This document shows positions 46,991 to 55,386 of a stretch of 64,000 bases of DNA, in pieces. Location: NCBI GenBank assembly GCA_040758635.1, contig JBFLVI010000002.1:109403-173402 (forward strand), written 5' to 3'. Within the stretch, counting starts at the first letter, position 1, and every line of letters starts with the position of its first letter. This DNA is from Yes71-27 sp040758635. GTDB taxonomy: Bacteria; Bacillota; Desulfotomaculia; Desulfotomaculales; Ammonificaceae. The notes beneath the pieces are model-generated. The model saw only the letters and a program-made list of their open reading frames with translations, was not told where the DNA came from and ran no database searches. The translations under genes and the position numbers were made by a program.

Positions 46991-47992
46991 TTGGACCAGA
47001 ACGGAATTATGAATTGGCAATCGGCCGTACAAAGAAGCGTGGACGCAGATTTAGACCGGTTATTAAAGATTGTACCTGACCTTAGTGCCGACGAAATCTT
47101 TTCAATGGTTACCTTTGTTTTAAAACACATGGTGCATGATTTCATTATTAGCGACTGTATTTTGCCCCAGACTTTGGAGCGCCTTTTTAAAGTAGCAGAT
47201 GTGAATTTAATAAGCAGTATAGCCTCGAGCCCTTGCGCTACGAATGAGGTTTTAGAGTCGTGCTTTGATATACTTAAAAGGAAAGAGCTGACAGGAGTTT
47301 CAAGTAATAGTTACGTGAATGCACTTAAGAGTCTGGCTGCTGCTAAAGCCGCCTCGGAGGGGCTTTTGCGTAAAATATTCAACTTTTGTCTTTATGAGAA
47401 GTTTAGAGACAGAATTAAACCCCACAGCGATTTTTGCGGGGTAGTGAGAGCGATTGTTTGGGAGCGTGAGAATTTATGCCCGGATTTTATTAGAGATATT
47501 CTTGACCAAATTAAGCCTCATTTTAGAGAGTGCTTTTCTTGTGAGGACACTGCGCTTTCTCTTGCTAAATGCCGTTCGGCTACCGCAGATATTCTTGCTG
47601 TGTTGGCCGGTGCTAATGTTAATGTAAGGGAAGCAGTGGCACTGCATTCAAAAACCTCGCCGGATACGCTGAGAAAGTTGGCGGGTGACCCGAGCATAAC
47701 CGTCCGTGTTACAGTTGCAGGAAACGGTAATTTACCAGAAGATGCTATTCGTAAACTGTATTCCGCGGCGCTGAAATACAAGTATGATTTTTATCGCGAA
47801 CCAATTTTAAACGGTTTATTGGCAAACCCGAATTTGCCGGAAGATGTTTTATTAGCGATGTCGCTGCTAAATATCCCTAGCGTGTCTCGTACGGCACAGT
47901 GGCGGCTTGCGAAGAAATCGGTTCTCAGGGAGAGGAGGAAGAGTAATGCAGAAGAAGCAAGTGGAGGCGCTCCTGAAAGCTATCAAAGGTAA
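46991..47992 (+). CDS. LRV-type repeat protein, 333 aa
   Basis: TTG 46991 follows CGGGGTGAG; it overlaps the read-through frame of the hicB-like gene. Repeats include ASSPCATNEVLESCFDIL, LAKCRSATADILAVLAG, VALHSKTSPDTLRKLAGD, VAGNGNLPEDAIRKLY and LLANPNLPEDVLLAMSL, ending RTAQWRLAKK. It starts a 5-kb stretch holding four of the twelve family members. Confidence 0.75.
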   Translation: MDQNGIMNWQSAVQRSVDADLDRLLKIVPDLSADEIFSMVTFVLKHMVHDFIISDCILPQTLERLFKVADVNLISSIASSPCATNEVLESCFDILKRKELTGVSSNSYVNALKSLAAAKAASEGLLRKIFNFCLYEKFRDRIKPHSDFCGVVRAIVWERENLCPDFIRDILDQIKPHFRECFSCEDTALSLAKCRSATADILAVLAGANVNVREAVALHSKTSPDTLRKLAGDPSITVRVTVAGNGNLPEDAIRKLYSAALKYKYDFYREPILNGLLANPNLPEDVLLAMSLLNIPSVSRTAQWRLAKKSVLRERRKSNAEEASGGAPESYQR

Positions 47993-48140
47993 GAAGGTCA
48001 GGGAAGCACACATGGAAGATGGAGGCCACATTGCGCCAGATGCACTAGTGATTACCTTCACCAACAACCTGGAATTAGTGGTGTCGGTCGACACTTCGGA
48101 CTCTCAGTACATAATTCTTCACAGATTGTCGACGAGGTGA
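47946..48140 (+). CDS. Small protein, 64 aa
   Basis: ATG 47946 follows GAGAGGAGGAAG and overlaps the LRV gene by 47 bases. QVEALLKAIKGKKVREAHME then LVITFTNNLELVVSV, a small alpha-beta protein similar in outline to phage proteins of unknown role. Confidence 0.5.
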   Translation: MQKKQVEALLKAIKGKKVREAHMEDGGHIAPDALVITFTNNLELVVSVDTSDSQYIILHRLSTR

Positions 48141-48195
48141 GCCGGCTGGCGGTGACAGACGCTTTTTAATTTATTAATCAAAGGAGGTAACAATT

Positions 48196-48642
48196 ATGCC
48201 TTACGGTTGGGTGGAGCCCGATATCTTTCTAGAGCACGGCGGCGTTACCATTTACCACGTCTATAAAGACGACGAAATTGACAACGTGATACGAGAGTAC
48301 TGGTACACGTGGCGCGAAGACGGTGGAGAATTGACTCCGTGGCGCTTTGACGTGAGAGATATTGCCACTGCTTTGGGTATGTCGGTTTCTGATTTTGATG
48401 AAATAGAGGAGGTTATCAAGAAAGCGATAGACCTTGGCCTGCTTACAAAAGACGGTCCCTTGGGCTTCCCGGAAGATGACGAATGCTGCCCTCAGTGCGA
48501 GTCCGAATACGTGTACTATGACCGTGCCCGCTTTAACCACGAATTTGATGTGGATGATGACGGGGCGTACGTGGTGCTTAAATGTTCTAAGTGCGGTTTT
48601 AAGCGCGTTTTTCGTCCGGAAATAGGGGAAGTTTCCGTATAG
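48196..48642 (+). CDS. Zinc-ribbon protein, 148 aa
   Basis: ATG 48196 follows AAAGGAGGT. The first 95 residues contain a helical acidic region (IATALGMSVSDFDEIEEVIK), then CCPQCESEYVYY and CSKCGFKRVF form a zinc ribbon. Function unknown. Confidence 0.6.
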   Translation: MPYGWVEPDIFLEHGGVTIYHVYKDDEIDNVIREYWYTWREDGGELTPWRFDVRDIATALGMSVSDFDEIEEVIKKAIDLGLLTKDGPLGFPEDDECCPQCESEYVYYDRARFNHEFDVDDDGAYVVLKCSKCGFKRVFRPEIGEVSV

Positions 48643-48676
48643 GGTACGCGGAACATTCTTTAGGAGGGGTGATACG

Positions 48677-48793
48677 TTGAGTAGAGTAAGGATTAGGGTT
48701 TATCCGGCTGGCGTTCCGCGAGAGGGTGAATGGGTTCTTGAGTTTCAATCAGCGCTGATTCACTTTGAAGAGTGTGTTCCCGGCAATGCATAA
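48677..48793 (+). CDS. Small protein, 38 aa
   Basis: TTG 48677 follows AGGAGGGGTG. SRVRIRVYPAGVPREGEWVL is beta-rich. It overlaps the next gene by eight bases. Confidence 0.4.
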   Translation: MSRVRIRVYPAGVPREGEWVLEFQSALIHFEECVPGNA

Positions 48794-48989
48794 TTTTGTG
48801 GTGCTCCCCGTAGTTGTTTTAAATCGCGATGGAACACAGAAAGGTATTCCTACAGGTAGGATTCGCCCTTGTCAGCTGGAGGGTTGTACCGGCATCCGTA
48901 TCGGTGTTCGGTGGCCGGACGGTAAGTTGACCTGGCCCTGTATTAAGGGGCTTAGAGAGGTTACTGTGGATGTCTGGCAAGTCACATAG
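48786..48989 (+). CDS. Phage-type CxxxxC protein, 67 aa
   Basis: ATG 48786 lies within the end of the preceding gene. PCQLEGCTGIRIGVRWPDGK followed by LTWPCIKGL is a block repeatedly seen in short phage proteins of unknown role. Probably one zinc site with three cysteines. Confidence 0.6.
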   Translation: MHNFVVLPVVVLNRDGTQKGIPTGRIRPCQLEGCTGIRIGVRWPDGKLTWPCIKGLREVTVDVWQVT

Positions 48990-49003
48990 GGAGGAGAGCG
49001 GAC

Positions 49004-49945
49004 GTGGAACTCAAGTTTTCTTTAGAAGAAATCAAGGAGGTGATTGACTATATAGCCGGCAGTCCCTTGCAGCACGACTTTGCAAAGCATACTTCAATTT
49101 CTGCTCTGTTGCATTACTGGGTACTAAACGCGCGTTGTTCCGGGACTTATTACCGTGAGCAGCGAAGACTTGAAACTCTTTATTATGATATAGCTCGGAA
49201 TCCTAACACGCCGCCGGAAGCACTAGCCGAGCTCGCTGCAAGAACGTGGGAAAACTGGGCTTTGTATTATGTAGCTTGCCACTCTAATTGTCCGGCGGAA
49301 GTGCTGGAACAGCTTTCAAAACATAGGAGTTCCGGGGTACGCTGCGGTGTTGCAAAGAACCCGAATACTCCGGTCGAAGTTCTTTTTAGGATGCGCAAGG
49401 ACCCCTCCAAATATGTGCGCGAGAACCTTGCGCGAAACCCGAATACACCCACAGAGGCGCTTGACCACCTCTCGCGCTCTGTTTTGGACGAGGTTTGTAA
49501 AGGTGTTGCGCAAAACCCGAGTACATCGCTTGAGACTCTTTTAAGAATGCTTGAAGACAAAGGTCGCAGTGTTAGAAAGATAATTGTTGAACATTTGCCC
49601 CTGCCTGTTTTGCTCGATATTATCTATGCTTGGAAAAGAAACGATTCAAAGAAAGTCTCCTTTATGCAATGGAAACAGAAGGGGCTGCTTGACGGAAGGA
49701 ATAGAATTGAGGCGGTCCTGGCCTACGCAAAGCTACCAGACGAAGTTTTTATTGACGTTTATACAGAACTTTCGCTTTTAGCGAAGGAGCCCTGGTCGTT
49801 TTTTACAGACCTTGTCAAAACGCTTTTAGAGAACCCCAATGTTCCTGAGGAAGTTGTTGTTGCAGCCTCTTTTTCCGGTAATAAAGTTGTGGTTGATACC
49901 GCTTTAGAAGTGTTAAACCAGCGAAGGGGTGGGCGGGTTGCTTGA
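49004..49945 (+). CDS. LRV-type repeat protein, 313 aa
   Basis: The most regular member: ARNPNTPPEALAELAART, ACHSNCPAEVLEQLSKH, AKNPNTPVEVLFRMRKD, ARNPNTPTEALDHLSRS and AQNPSTSLETLLRMLED recur every 24 residues with VR/VC at the helix ends, as in classical LRV domains. The family C-terminus ENPNVPEEVVVAASFSG follows. GTG 49004 follows GGGAGGAGAG. The next LRV gene starts inside its last codons. Confidence 0.82.
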   Translation: MELKFSLEEIKEVIDYIAGSPLQHDFAKHTSISALLHYWVLNARCSGTYYREQRRLETLYYDIARNPNTPPEALAELAARTWENWALYYVACHSNCPAEVLEQLSKHRSSGVRCGVAKNPNTPVEVLFRMRKDPSKYVRENLARNPNTPTEALDHLSRSVLDEVCKGVAQNPSTSLETLLRMLEDKGRSVRKIIVEHLPLPVLLDIIYAWKRNDSKKVSFMQWKQKGLLDGRNRIEAVLAYAKLPDEVFIDVYTELSLLAKEPWSFFTDLVKTLLENPNVPEEVVVAASFSGNKVVVDTALEVLNQRRGGRVA

Positions 49946-50666
49946 AAATCTTACCGATGCCGAAAAGCAGGCCATGATTGAGTTTGTTTTGGACAACCCG
50001 GCGCGGTTTGCAGATAGCTCGTATGCACTGCCGGAAACCCTTGAAAAACTGGCAGATACTTCTAACAGTGCTGTTTTACGCGCAGTGGCCAGAAACCCCA
50101 AGACACCTACGCATGTCCTTGAAAAGTTATGGGCAAGGTGGCATTTAGACAAGTCTATACTTTCATCCTTCGCGGGTAATTCGGCGCTGCCCCATAGTAT
50201 TCAGGAGCGTCTCGTTCTGCAGGCGTCGCAGTGTAAGGGTTATGACATTTTTTACAGGCTTGCGTGTAACCCAAACGCCGCTTCTGATGTTTTAAAGTTT
50301 ATTGTCGCCACCAACAAAAACTCATATATCAGAAGAGAGGTTGCGCGCAATCCGGCCGCGCCGGCAGAGCTGAAGCTTAAGCTCGTTGCTGATAAGAGCT
50401 ACGATGTGCGGTTTGTGATAGCTGAGGACCGGAACGCGCCCGCCGAAGTTTTGCGGAAACTTTATCGGCTTACCATAAAGCGGGGGTGTACAAAAAATAA
50501 ACGTAGGCAACAACAAAAAGAAAGTCTCCTTTATGCACTGGTGGTAAACGAGGCCTGCCCCGAGGACGTGGTTTTGGCGCTGTCGCTTCAGCAAGATTTT
50601 CCGGGCGTTCAGGATATAGCGTTGAGAAGATTAAAGCAGTGCTCCGAAAAGAGCGTGGTAGTCTAG
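49938..50666 (+). CDS. LRV-type repeat protein, 242 aa
   Basis: TTG 49938 overlaps the preceding LRV gene by eight bases, behind AAGGGGTGGG. Repeats: ARNPKTPTHVLEKLWAR, ACNPNAASDVLKFIVAT, ARNPAAPAELKLKLVAD, AEDRNAPAEVLRKLY and the final NEACPEDVVLALSL. It is coupled with its neighbours on both sides, so these proteins are made together. Confidence 0.8.
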   Translation: MLENLTDAEKQAMIEFVLDNPARFADSSYALPETLEKLADTSNSAVLRAVARNPKTPTHVLEKLWARWHLDKSILSSFAGNSALPHSIQERLVLQASQCKGYDIFYRLACNPNAASDVLKFIVATNKNSYIRREVARNPAAPAELKLKLVADKSYDVRFVIAEDRNAPAEVLRKLYRLTIKRGCTKNKRRQQQKESLLYALVVNEACPEDVVLALSLQQDFPGVQDIALRRLKQCSEKSVVV

Positions 50667-50693
50667 GTTGTAAGCGCCGATGGAGGTAATCTA

Positions 50694-51293
50694 ATGCGTA
50701 AAATCATGCTCACGGCCAGAGAAAAAGAATATATCTTACGCTGTTTTATGCTGTCTTTCGAGATGCAAAGGCTTATCGCATGCAGCAAGACTGCTCCGCC
50801 AGGGCTATTGACTAAAATGGCGCATGCCCTCGAAAAGCCTATAGAACGTTATCCAGATAAGCATGTACTTTTATCTCTTGTGAGTAACCCTAGCCTACCC
50901 GAGGAAACGCTGCGGTATCTGTTTGAATCGTACAAGGGAGCTGTCGAGGTTAGGCGCGAGCTGGCCGGGAATGAGAAGACACCGCCCGATATTTTAGAAA
51001 AATTCGTGGCGGACCCTGCTTTAACGGTGAGATTGGCTTTAGCTAGGAATCCTGCCGCGCCGCCCGAGATTTTAGCTGAAATTTACCAGCGTATTGCCAG
51101 GACGAGAGCTTCCCGCGCAATATACGTTGATATTCTAGCTACTCTGGCAAGCAATCCGGCCTGTACCGAGGAGGTGCTGATGGGAATCGTGCTTACTTAT
51201 GGCGGTCGGACTGATTTTATGCGCGCCGTTAATGCGGCGCGTTACCACCTAAAAGAAAGGCGTAAGGAAGGAGGTGAAGCGGATGCAGTTTGA
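50694..51293 (+). CDS. LRV-type repeat protein, 199 aa
   Basis: ATG 50694 follows GGAGGTAATC. Repeats: VSNPSLPEETLRYLFES, AGNEKTPPDILEKFVAD, ARNPAAPPEILAEIYQ and the closing ASNPACTEEVLMGIVL. It ends inside the start of the DUF3150 gene and is the third of three consecutive LRV genes. Confidence 0.78.
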   Translation: MRKIMLTAREKEYILRCFMLSFEMQRLIACSKTAPPGLLTKMAHALEKPIERYPDKHVLLSLVSNPSLPEETLRYLFESYKGAVEVRRELAGNEKTPPDILEKFVADPALTVRLALARNPAAPPEILAEIYQRIARTRASRAIYVDILATLASNPACTEEVLMGIVLTYGGRTDFMRAVNAARYHLKERRKEGGEADAV

Positions 51294-52197
51294 GCGCATT
51301 TTTGCCGACGGCGTTTTAATCGACGTTGATATCCGTTACTGGAGCGGTCAGCGCAAACTTACGGCGCAGGACCTGCAGCTCAAGGAAGTGCCCGATATCT
51401 ATTCTTTGGGGCGCAAGTACCTTGTTTTTAAGGAAGTTATTAACAATTTCCGGCGCATAGAAAAGCGCGCGCGGCGGTTGGTAGACAGCTACAGTTTTAT
51501 ATTCCCGGTCGGTAACACCCGGTTTATGCCACGGCGGGCGGCGCTTGAGGCGTTGCCGCGTCTAGACGAAATCAGGGCCGAGTTTATGGACGCCGCTGAG
51601 GCATTTATCGCGACGTACGACGAGCTCCGTGAGAAGATGCTCCAGAAGTACGCGCAGTACCGCCAGTACCTGGAGCCGTATTATCCCGATTCCGCGTGGG
51701 TGCGCTCTAGGTTTAGTTTTGATTATCACCTTTACACTATTACAGCGCCCGACGTTTCGGGCATGGAGCAGGTAAGCGGCGAAGAGTTACAGGCTAAGCA
51801 GATGGCTTTCGAAGAGCACCTTCGCAACTACCGCGAGCGGCTTTCCCGGGAGTTCGACCACTTTATTGCTGGCGTGGTGAAGCAGCTGCGTTTCGAGGCC
51901 GCGGAGCTCTGTAACAAAATTGCCGAGAAGGTCAAGCAGGGCGAGGTGGTTACGGAACGCTCGCTCAATAGGCTGCGCCAGCTAGTGGACAAGTATACCC
52001 AGCTAAATTTCGTGGGCGATAGGCAGATAGAAGAGATGCTGTGCAATCTCCGCGACCGGTGGCTAAGCGGGGAAATTCCCGACGCTAAGCTGGACCAGTT
52101 TGCCGGGGCGTTGCGTGAAGTCGTGACCGCGGCGAGCCAGGTGACCGACATTTCAGCAATTACCGGCACTTACAAGCGCAGGATAAAAATTGCATAA
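51283..52197 (+). CDS. DUF3150 family protein
   Basis: A 304-residue protein. TRFMPRRAALEALPRLDEIR, AFIATYDELREKMLQKY and PDSAWVRSRFSFDYHLYT match DUF3150, a helical family encoded near MoxR-type AAA+ ATPases and VWA proteins on phages and plasmids. Here such a pair is at 14836 and 15926, 35 kb away. ATG 51283 follows GGAAGGAGGTG. It may recruit a substrate to that ATPase (inference). Confidence 0.75.
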   Translation: MQFERIFADGVLIDVDIRYWSGQRKLTAQDLQLKEVPDIYSLGRKYLVFKEVINNFRRIEKRARRLVDSYSFIFPVGNTRFMPRRAALEALPRLDEIRAEFMDAAEAFIATYDELREKMLQKYAQYRQYLEPYYPDSAWVRSRFSFDYHLYTITAPDVSGMEQVSGEELQAKQMAFEEHLRNYRERLSREFDHFIAGVVKQLRFEAAELCNKIAEKVKQGEVVTERSLNRLRQLVDKYTQLNFVGDRQIEEMLCNLRDRWLSGEIPDAKLDQFAGALREVVTAASQVTDISAITGTYKRRIKIA

Positions 52198-52209
52198 AGG
52201 AAGGATGGA

Positions 52210-52431
52210 ATGTTTATGAAGAAAGTTTACCTTTTACCCGTGTCTTGGACCGTTTCTACCTGGATGAGGGTAGAGGCGTCCAGTTTAAAGGAGGCAGTGG
52301 AAATCGCTTATAACTGTGACAAGCTGCCGCCCGGAGGGGAGTATTTATCGGATAGTTTCGAGGTGCACGAAGAAGAGGCCCGGGTTATACTCTCGGACGG
52401 GACTGAAGTTAGTGTAGAGGAGGGTGAGTAG
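52210..52431 (+). CDS. Small strand-helix protein, 73 aa
   Basis: ATG 52210 or 52216 follows AAGGAAGG. VSTWMRVEASSLKEAVEIAY then SFEVHEEEA is a frequent phage pattern (strand, helix with EA, strand). Function unknown. Confidence 0.55.
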   Translation: MFMKKVYLLPVSWTVSTWMRVEASSLKEAVEIAYNCDKLPPGGEYLSDSFEVHEEEARVILSDGTEVSVEEGE

Positions 52432-52434
52432 TTA

Positions 52435-52779
52435 ATGGCTGTTTTGTGGGTTACTTGCAATGCGTTTAGTTCTCCGCTTGAGCGTACGTTTCACTCTGTT
52501 AAGCAGGCACTTATCGCCGAGATGGCCGCTGAAACGAACTTTGACGTGGAATACGATGTAAGCAGTGACGTGGAATGTCGGACAGATGTTGATGATGGAT
52601 TTATTGACATGGCTATCTATGGCAAGCCGGCTCAGATTGCAAAACTCCTGGAAAAAATTTATCAGAAGACCCGGCTCACGGACTTCACGGTGTGCATAGA
52701 GGAAGGTGAGGACAGTTTTCCTCTTAAAGAGCTGGAACGGTGCTACCTGGGTCTCATCGGTTCGCTAGAGGTAATATGA
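52435..52779 (+). CDS. Hypothetical protein, 114 aa
   Basis: ATG 52435 follows AGGAGGGTG. An acidic alpha-beta protein with DVECRTDVDDGFIDMAIYGK. No family recognised. Confidence 0.5.
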   Translation: MAVLWVTCNAFSSPLERTFHSVKQALIAEMAAETNFDVEYDVSSDVECRTDVDDGFIDMAIYGKPAQIAKLLEKIYQKTRLTDFTVCIEEGEDSFPLKELERCYLGLIGSLEVI

Positions 52780-52805
52780 AAATGTTTATGAAAGGAGTAA
52801 AAAAG

Positions 52806-53159
52806 ATGACCAGGAAAAATATTCACGTGCGAATAATTAAGGAGCTTGAGAGTTTACCAGAACTGATTAGGGATAAGGAGGCCGAGATAGTCGGCCTCCA
52901 GTCTTTAGTAAGCGAGGCCCGGGAGAAACTTAAAGAAAAAGAAGGGCTGCTGCTCATGGACCGCGTGGAGGGTGTAAAGATTGACGGCAAAAACGCCGAG
53001 ATACGCCAGGCGCAGGTCAATGAGCACACGGTGATAGAAAGGCGCACGCTTAAGGAAGCGGAAGAGAAGCTTGCTTTTGCGCGCATCGAGCTTTCCTACT
53101 TGCATAATCGTTTTAGCGCTGCTCGGTCGATTGTTGACCTCTTGCGACCCGAAGCATAA
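52806..53159 (+). CDS. Coiled-coil protein, 117 aa
   Basis: ATG 52806 follows AAAGGAGT. Two heptad helices, LRDKEAEIVGLQSLV-type (residues 18-40) and LKEAEEKLAFARIELSYLHN, flank a beta hairpin with VEGVKIDGKNAEIRQAQ. An antiparallel coiled coil is likely. Function unknown. Confidence 0.55.
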   Translation: MTRKNIHVRIIKELESLPELIRDKEAEIVGLQSLVSEAREKLKEKEGLLLMDRVEGVKIDGKNAEIRQAQVNEHTVIERRTLKEAEEKLAFARIELSYLHNRFSAARSIVDLLRPEA

Positions 53160-53172
53160 GGAGTTGGTAGGA

Positions 53173-53355
53173 ATGAATTATTTTGTGTCGTGGGAGATTG
53201 AGCTGTGTGCTACATCTCCACAGGAGGCGGTGCGCCGGGCGTTGGAATGTATCTGCAACGACGCATACCTGGCGCGCGTGTTTAGGGTTTATGACGAGAA
53301 CGGAAAAGAGTACGTAGTAGATTTGGACGCGCAAAGCACAATTACTAAGTGTTAG
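53173..53355 (+). CDS. Small strand-helix protein, 60 aa
   Basis: ATG 53173 follows AAGGAGTTGG. FVSWEIELCATSPQEAVRRA then VFRVYDENGKEYVVDLDA. The pattern (SPQEAxRRA, then a D-N-G-hairpin and VDL) is common among short phage proteins. Confidence 0.6.
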   Translation: MNYFVSWEIELCATSPQEAVRRALECICNDAYLARVFRVYDENGKEYVVDLDAQSTITKC

Positions 53356-53386
53356 TTCATTCTGGGCGCGAGGAGGTATATGGCAG

Positions 53387-53743
53387 GTGTGTTGTTCCGA
53401 TATTTGCGCAAAGGGACACGATAGGCCTTTTATTATTACGCTAGTTCGGGTGCGTTACGACAACCCGCCGGAAGCTTACATCAACTATTTTGAGTGGCTG
53501 AGCGATGGCGTGCCTGACACACGGGAAATTGAGCGAAGTATGAGGGATGCTGTCGCGGAATACCTAGCAACGCCCGAGGGCAAGGAATATAACAAGAGCA
53601 TCAGATACGATTTTAACTGGGGCGATGCGATACAAGAAATTCCCGACAGCATTTGGGAGAAGTTTAATCTCAGGCTTTTGCCGTTTACAAAGACAGCTGA
53701 GATTTGTGTTAACCAGGACGAATTGCTGTCAAATTCAGTATAG
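53387..53743 (+). CDS. Hypothetical protein, 118 aa
   Basis: GTG 53387 is the best start in frame; GAGGAGG lies about 15 bases upstream, a little far. An ATG at 53380 in another frame yields only 14 residues. FIITLVRVRYDNPPEAYINY begins a mixed alpha-beta protein. Function unknown. Confidence 0.5.
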   Translation: MCCSDICAKGHDRPFIITLVRVRYDNPPEAYINYFEWLSDGVPDTREIERSMRDAVAEYLATPEGKEYNKSIRYDFNWGDAIQEIPDSIWEKFNLRLLPFTKTAEICVNQDELLSNSV

Positions 53744-53783
53744 GAAGAGGAAGAATGTGAAGAAGAGGAAAAGGGGAGTTAAT

Positions 53784-54158
53784 ATGTCCCACTATACTAT
53801 GGTAAAAACCCAAATAACCGATGTAAGCGCGCTGGAGAAAGCAGTGAAAGAGCTCGGATACGAGCTCCTGCGCAATACCGAACCGCGCGGATATTACCGG
53901 GGGCGGACCTGCGATTTCGTGGTCCGCCTGCGCGGCCCTTACGATGTGGGACTGGTTAGAGAGAAAAACGGAACCTACACACTGACGGCAGACTGGTGGG
54001 GCGGTCATGTAGAACGAGAGCTCGGCAAGGGCGCGCAGAGGTTACTTCAGGAATACGGCGTGCAGAAGACGGTTTTGGAAGCGCGCCGCAAGGGATATTC
54101 AGTGTACCGCCAGCAACTTCAGGACGGCACGGTGAAATTAATTCTGCGCGGGTTTTGA
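53784..54158 (+). CDS. DUF1257 (Ycf35-like) protein
   Basis: A 124-residue protein with SHYTMVKTQITDVSALEKAV, DFVVRLRGPYDVGLVREKNG and RLLQEYGVQKTVLEARRKGY, covering DUF1257 from end to end. Members accompany Ycf46-like ATPases in plastids, cyanobacteria and phages. Here the ATPase is at 43814 and the DUF2997 partner at 55151. ATG 53784 follows AAGGGGAG. Confidence 0.8.
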   Translation: MSHYTMVKTQITDVSALEKAVKELGYELLRNTEPRGYYRGRTCDFVVRLRGPYDVGLVREKNGTYTLTADWWGGHVERELGKGAQRLLQEYGVQKTVLEARRKGYSVYRQQLQDGTVKLILRGF

Positions 54159-54180
54159 CTTTTGAAAGGGGGATATTTTA

Positions 54181-55161
54181 GTGCGCAAAGTCTTTTCGAA
54201 CAACAAAGGGGTCATCGAGACCTGGTTCAAACAGTGTCAAGAGTTTGGCCGCAACCGGTCGCGGTCGCTTTACTTCAAAAACGATACGATTTACAGCTAC
54301 GGAGAACATTATCCCCTTGCTCGCCTTATTTGCGGCGATGGAAAACGTTTTGTTTTGGTTAATTGCGACGAAAGCACTGTGACCACCGCTTCGCACCGGA
54401 CTCAACTGAACGGTTTTTTATATGACAAGAACGTTAGTTCTTTACATTTTTCTTTCGATGCGCTGGACACTATTCTCGCATTTACTGGCTGTTCTGTATT
54501 AGATATCTGTCACATCTTTTACGCACCCTATCTATTTTCTACGTTTTCCCTGCCGCCGTTGCACCTATCTGCGCAGGGAAAAAAGGATTACGTGTTGTTT
54601 GCGCCCACTATCTGGCGAGCCAAGCGCTTAAGTCACTATGAAAAGATTTGGGTGGGAATTAAGGATAAGCATTCCGGTTTTTTTGAGCCCGTTGGGTTTA
54701 GGTTTGTTGAAGAGTTTTTTGGTCAAAGCTCCGAGAAAAAACACTTATTTTCTTCTAGGCTGTCAAGGCCGCCGTTGATGGCACCGCCCTGGCTGCTCGT
54801 CTATATCGACAAGCGAGATTTTGTTTCCGCGCTAATGTTTTTGGCCGAACTGGAGGGCGCGAGAGAGCAACGCAACGTGCGTCTTAAGCACCCTACTTGT
54901 AATTCGCACTGGGTGTTTTCGCGTGTTAAGGAGCTGAACGGTATGTACTTCTGTTACGGTTCTTGTTATTATGACCCGCCCTACCCACACTCCAAGACGG
55001 ATAAGTACGGAAGGGTAATGCTGGGCAAGGATGAATACAGGCTTGTCGTGCCTCTTAACTTCTGCGCAATGTATGACATTACCTGGTTGAGATTTGCAAT
55101 CAGGGCACGCCAGATTTTTAGAAATGGCTTGAAAGAGGGTGTGGTTGAGCATGTCAGCTAG
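54181..55161 (+). CDS. Phage-type conserved protein, 326 aa
   Basis: GTG 54181 follows AAAGGGGGAT. The N-terminal block ETWFKQCQEFGRNRSRSLYF, IYSYGEHYPLARLI and TTASHRTQLNGF resembles a protein family found in many phages, of unknown role. The rest is aromatic-rich. It has no visible catalytic motif. Confidence 0.6.
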   Translation: MRKVFSNNKGVIETWFKQCQEFGRNRSRSLYFKNDTIYSYGEHYPLARLICGDGKRFVLVNCDESTVTTASHRTQLNGFLYDKNVSSLHFSFDALDTILAFTGCSVLDICHIFYAPYLFSTFSLPPLHLSAQGKKDYVLFAPTIWRAKRLSHYEKIWVGIKDKHSGFFEPVGFRFVEEFFGQSSEKKHLFSSRLSRPPLMAPPWLLVYIDKRDFVSALMFLAELEGAREQRNVRLKHPTCNSHWVFSRVKELNGMYFCYGSCYYDPPYPHSKTDKYGRVMLGKDEYRLVVPLNFCAMYDITWLRFAIRARQIFRNGLKEGVVEHVS

Positions 55162-55348
55162 TATGCGCGAGGTAGTGGTGTTGATTCGTCCAGACGGCGC
55201 CATTGAGCTGGAGGCAGTAGGTTTTAAGGGGGTATCCTGCAAGGAAGCTACAGAGTGGCTGGAAAAACAGCTTGGTGAGGTGGTAAAAACCAACCATAAG
55301 CCCGAGTACCACCAGCGCGCCGTAAATCAGCTAAGGATTAAGAAATAG
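55151..55348 (+). CDS. DUF2997 family protein
   Basis: A 65-residue protein. VVLIRPDGAIELEAVGFKGV and SCKEATEWLEKQLGEVV with a KPEYH end match DUF2997, a short family encoded near DUF1257 and Ycf46-like genes. ATG 55151 overlaps the previous gene by 11 bases and follows AGAGGGTG; ATG 55163 is another option. Confidence 0.8.
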   Translation: MSASMREVVVLIRPDGAIELEAVGFKGVSCKEATEWLEKQLGEVVKTNHKPEYHQRAVNQLRIKK

Positions 55349-55386
55349 CGCCCATGAATCCCCGTGTAGAAACGAGGTGAGAGCAG

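Noticed and set aside
53380..53424. ATG with GAGGAGG site giving a 14-residue peptide
   Set aside because: Too short and overlapped by the 118-residue frame at 53387.
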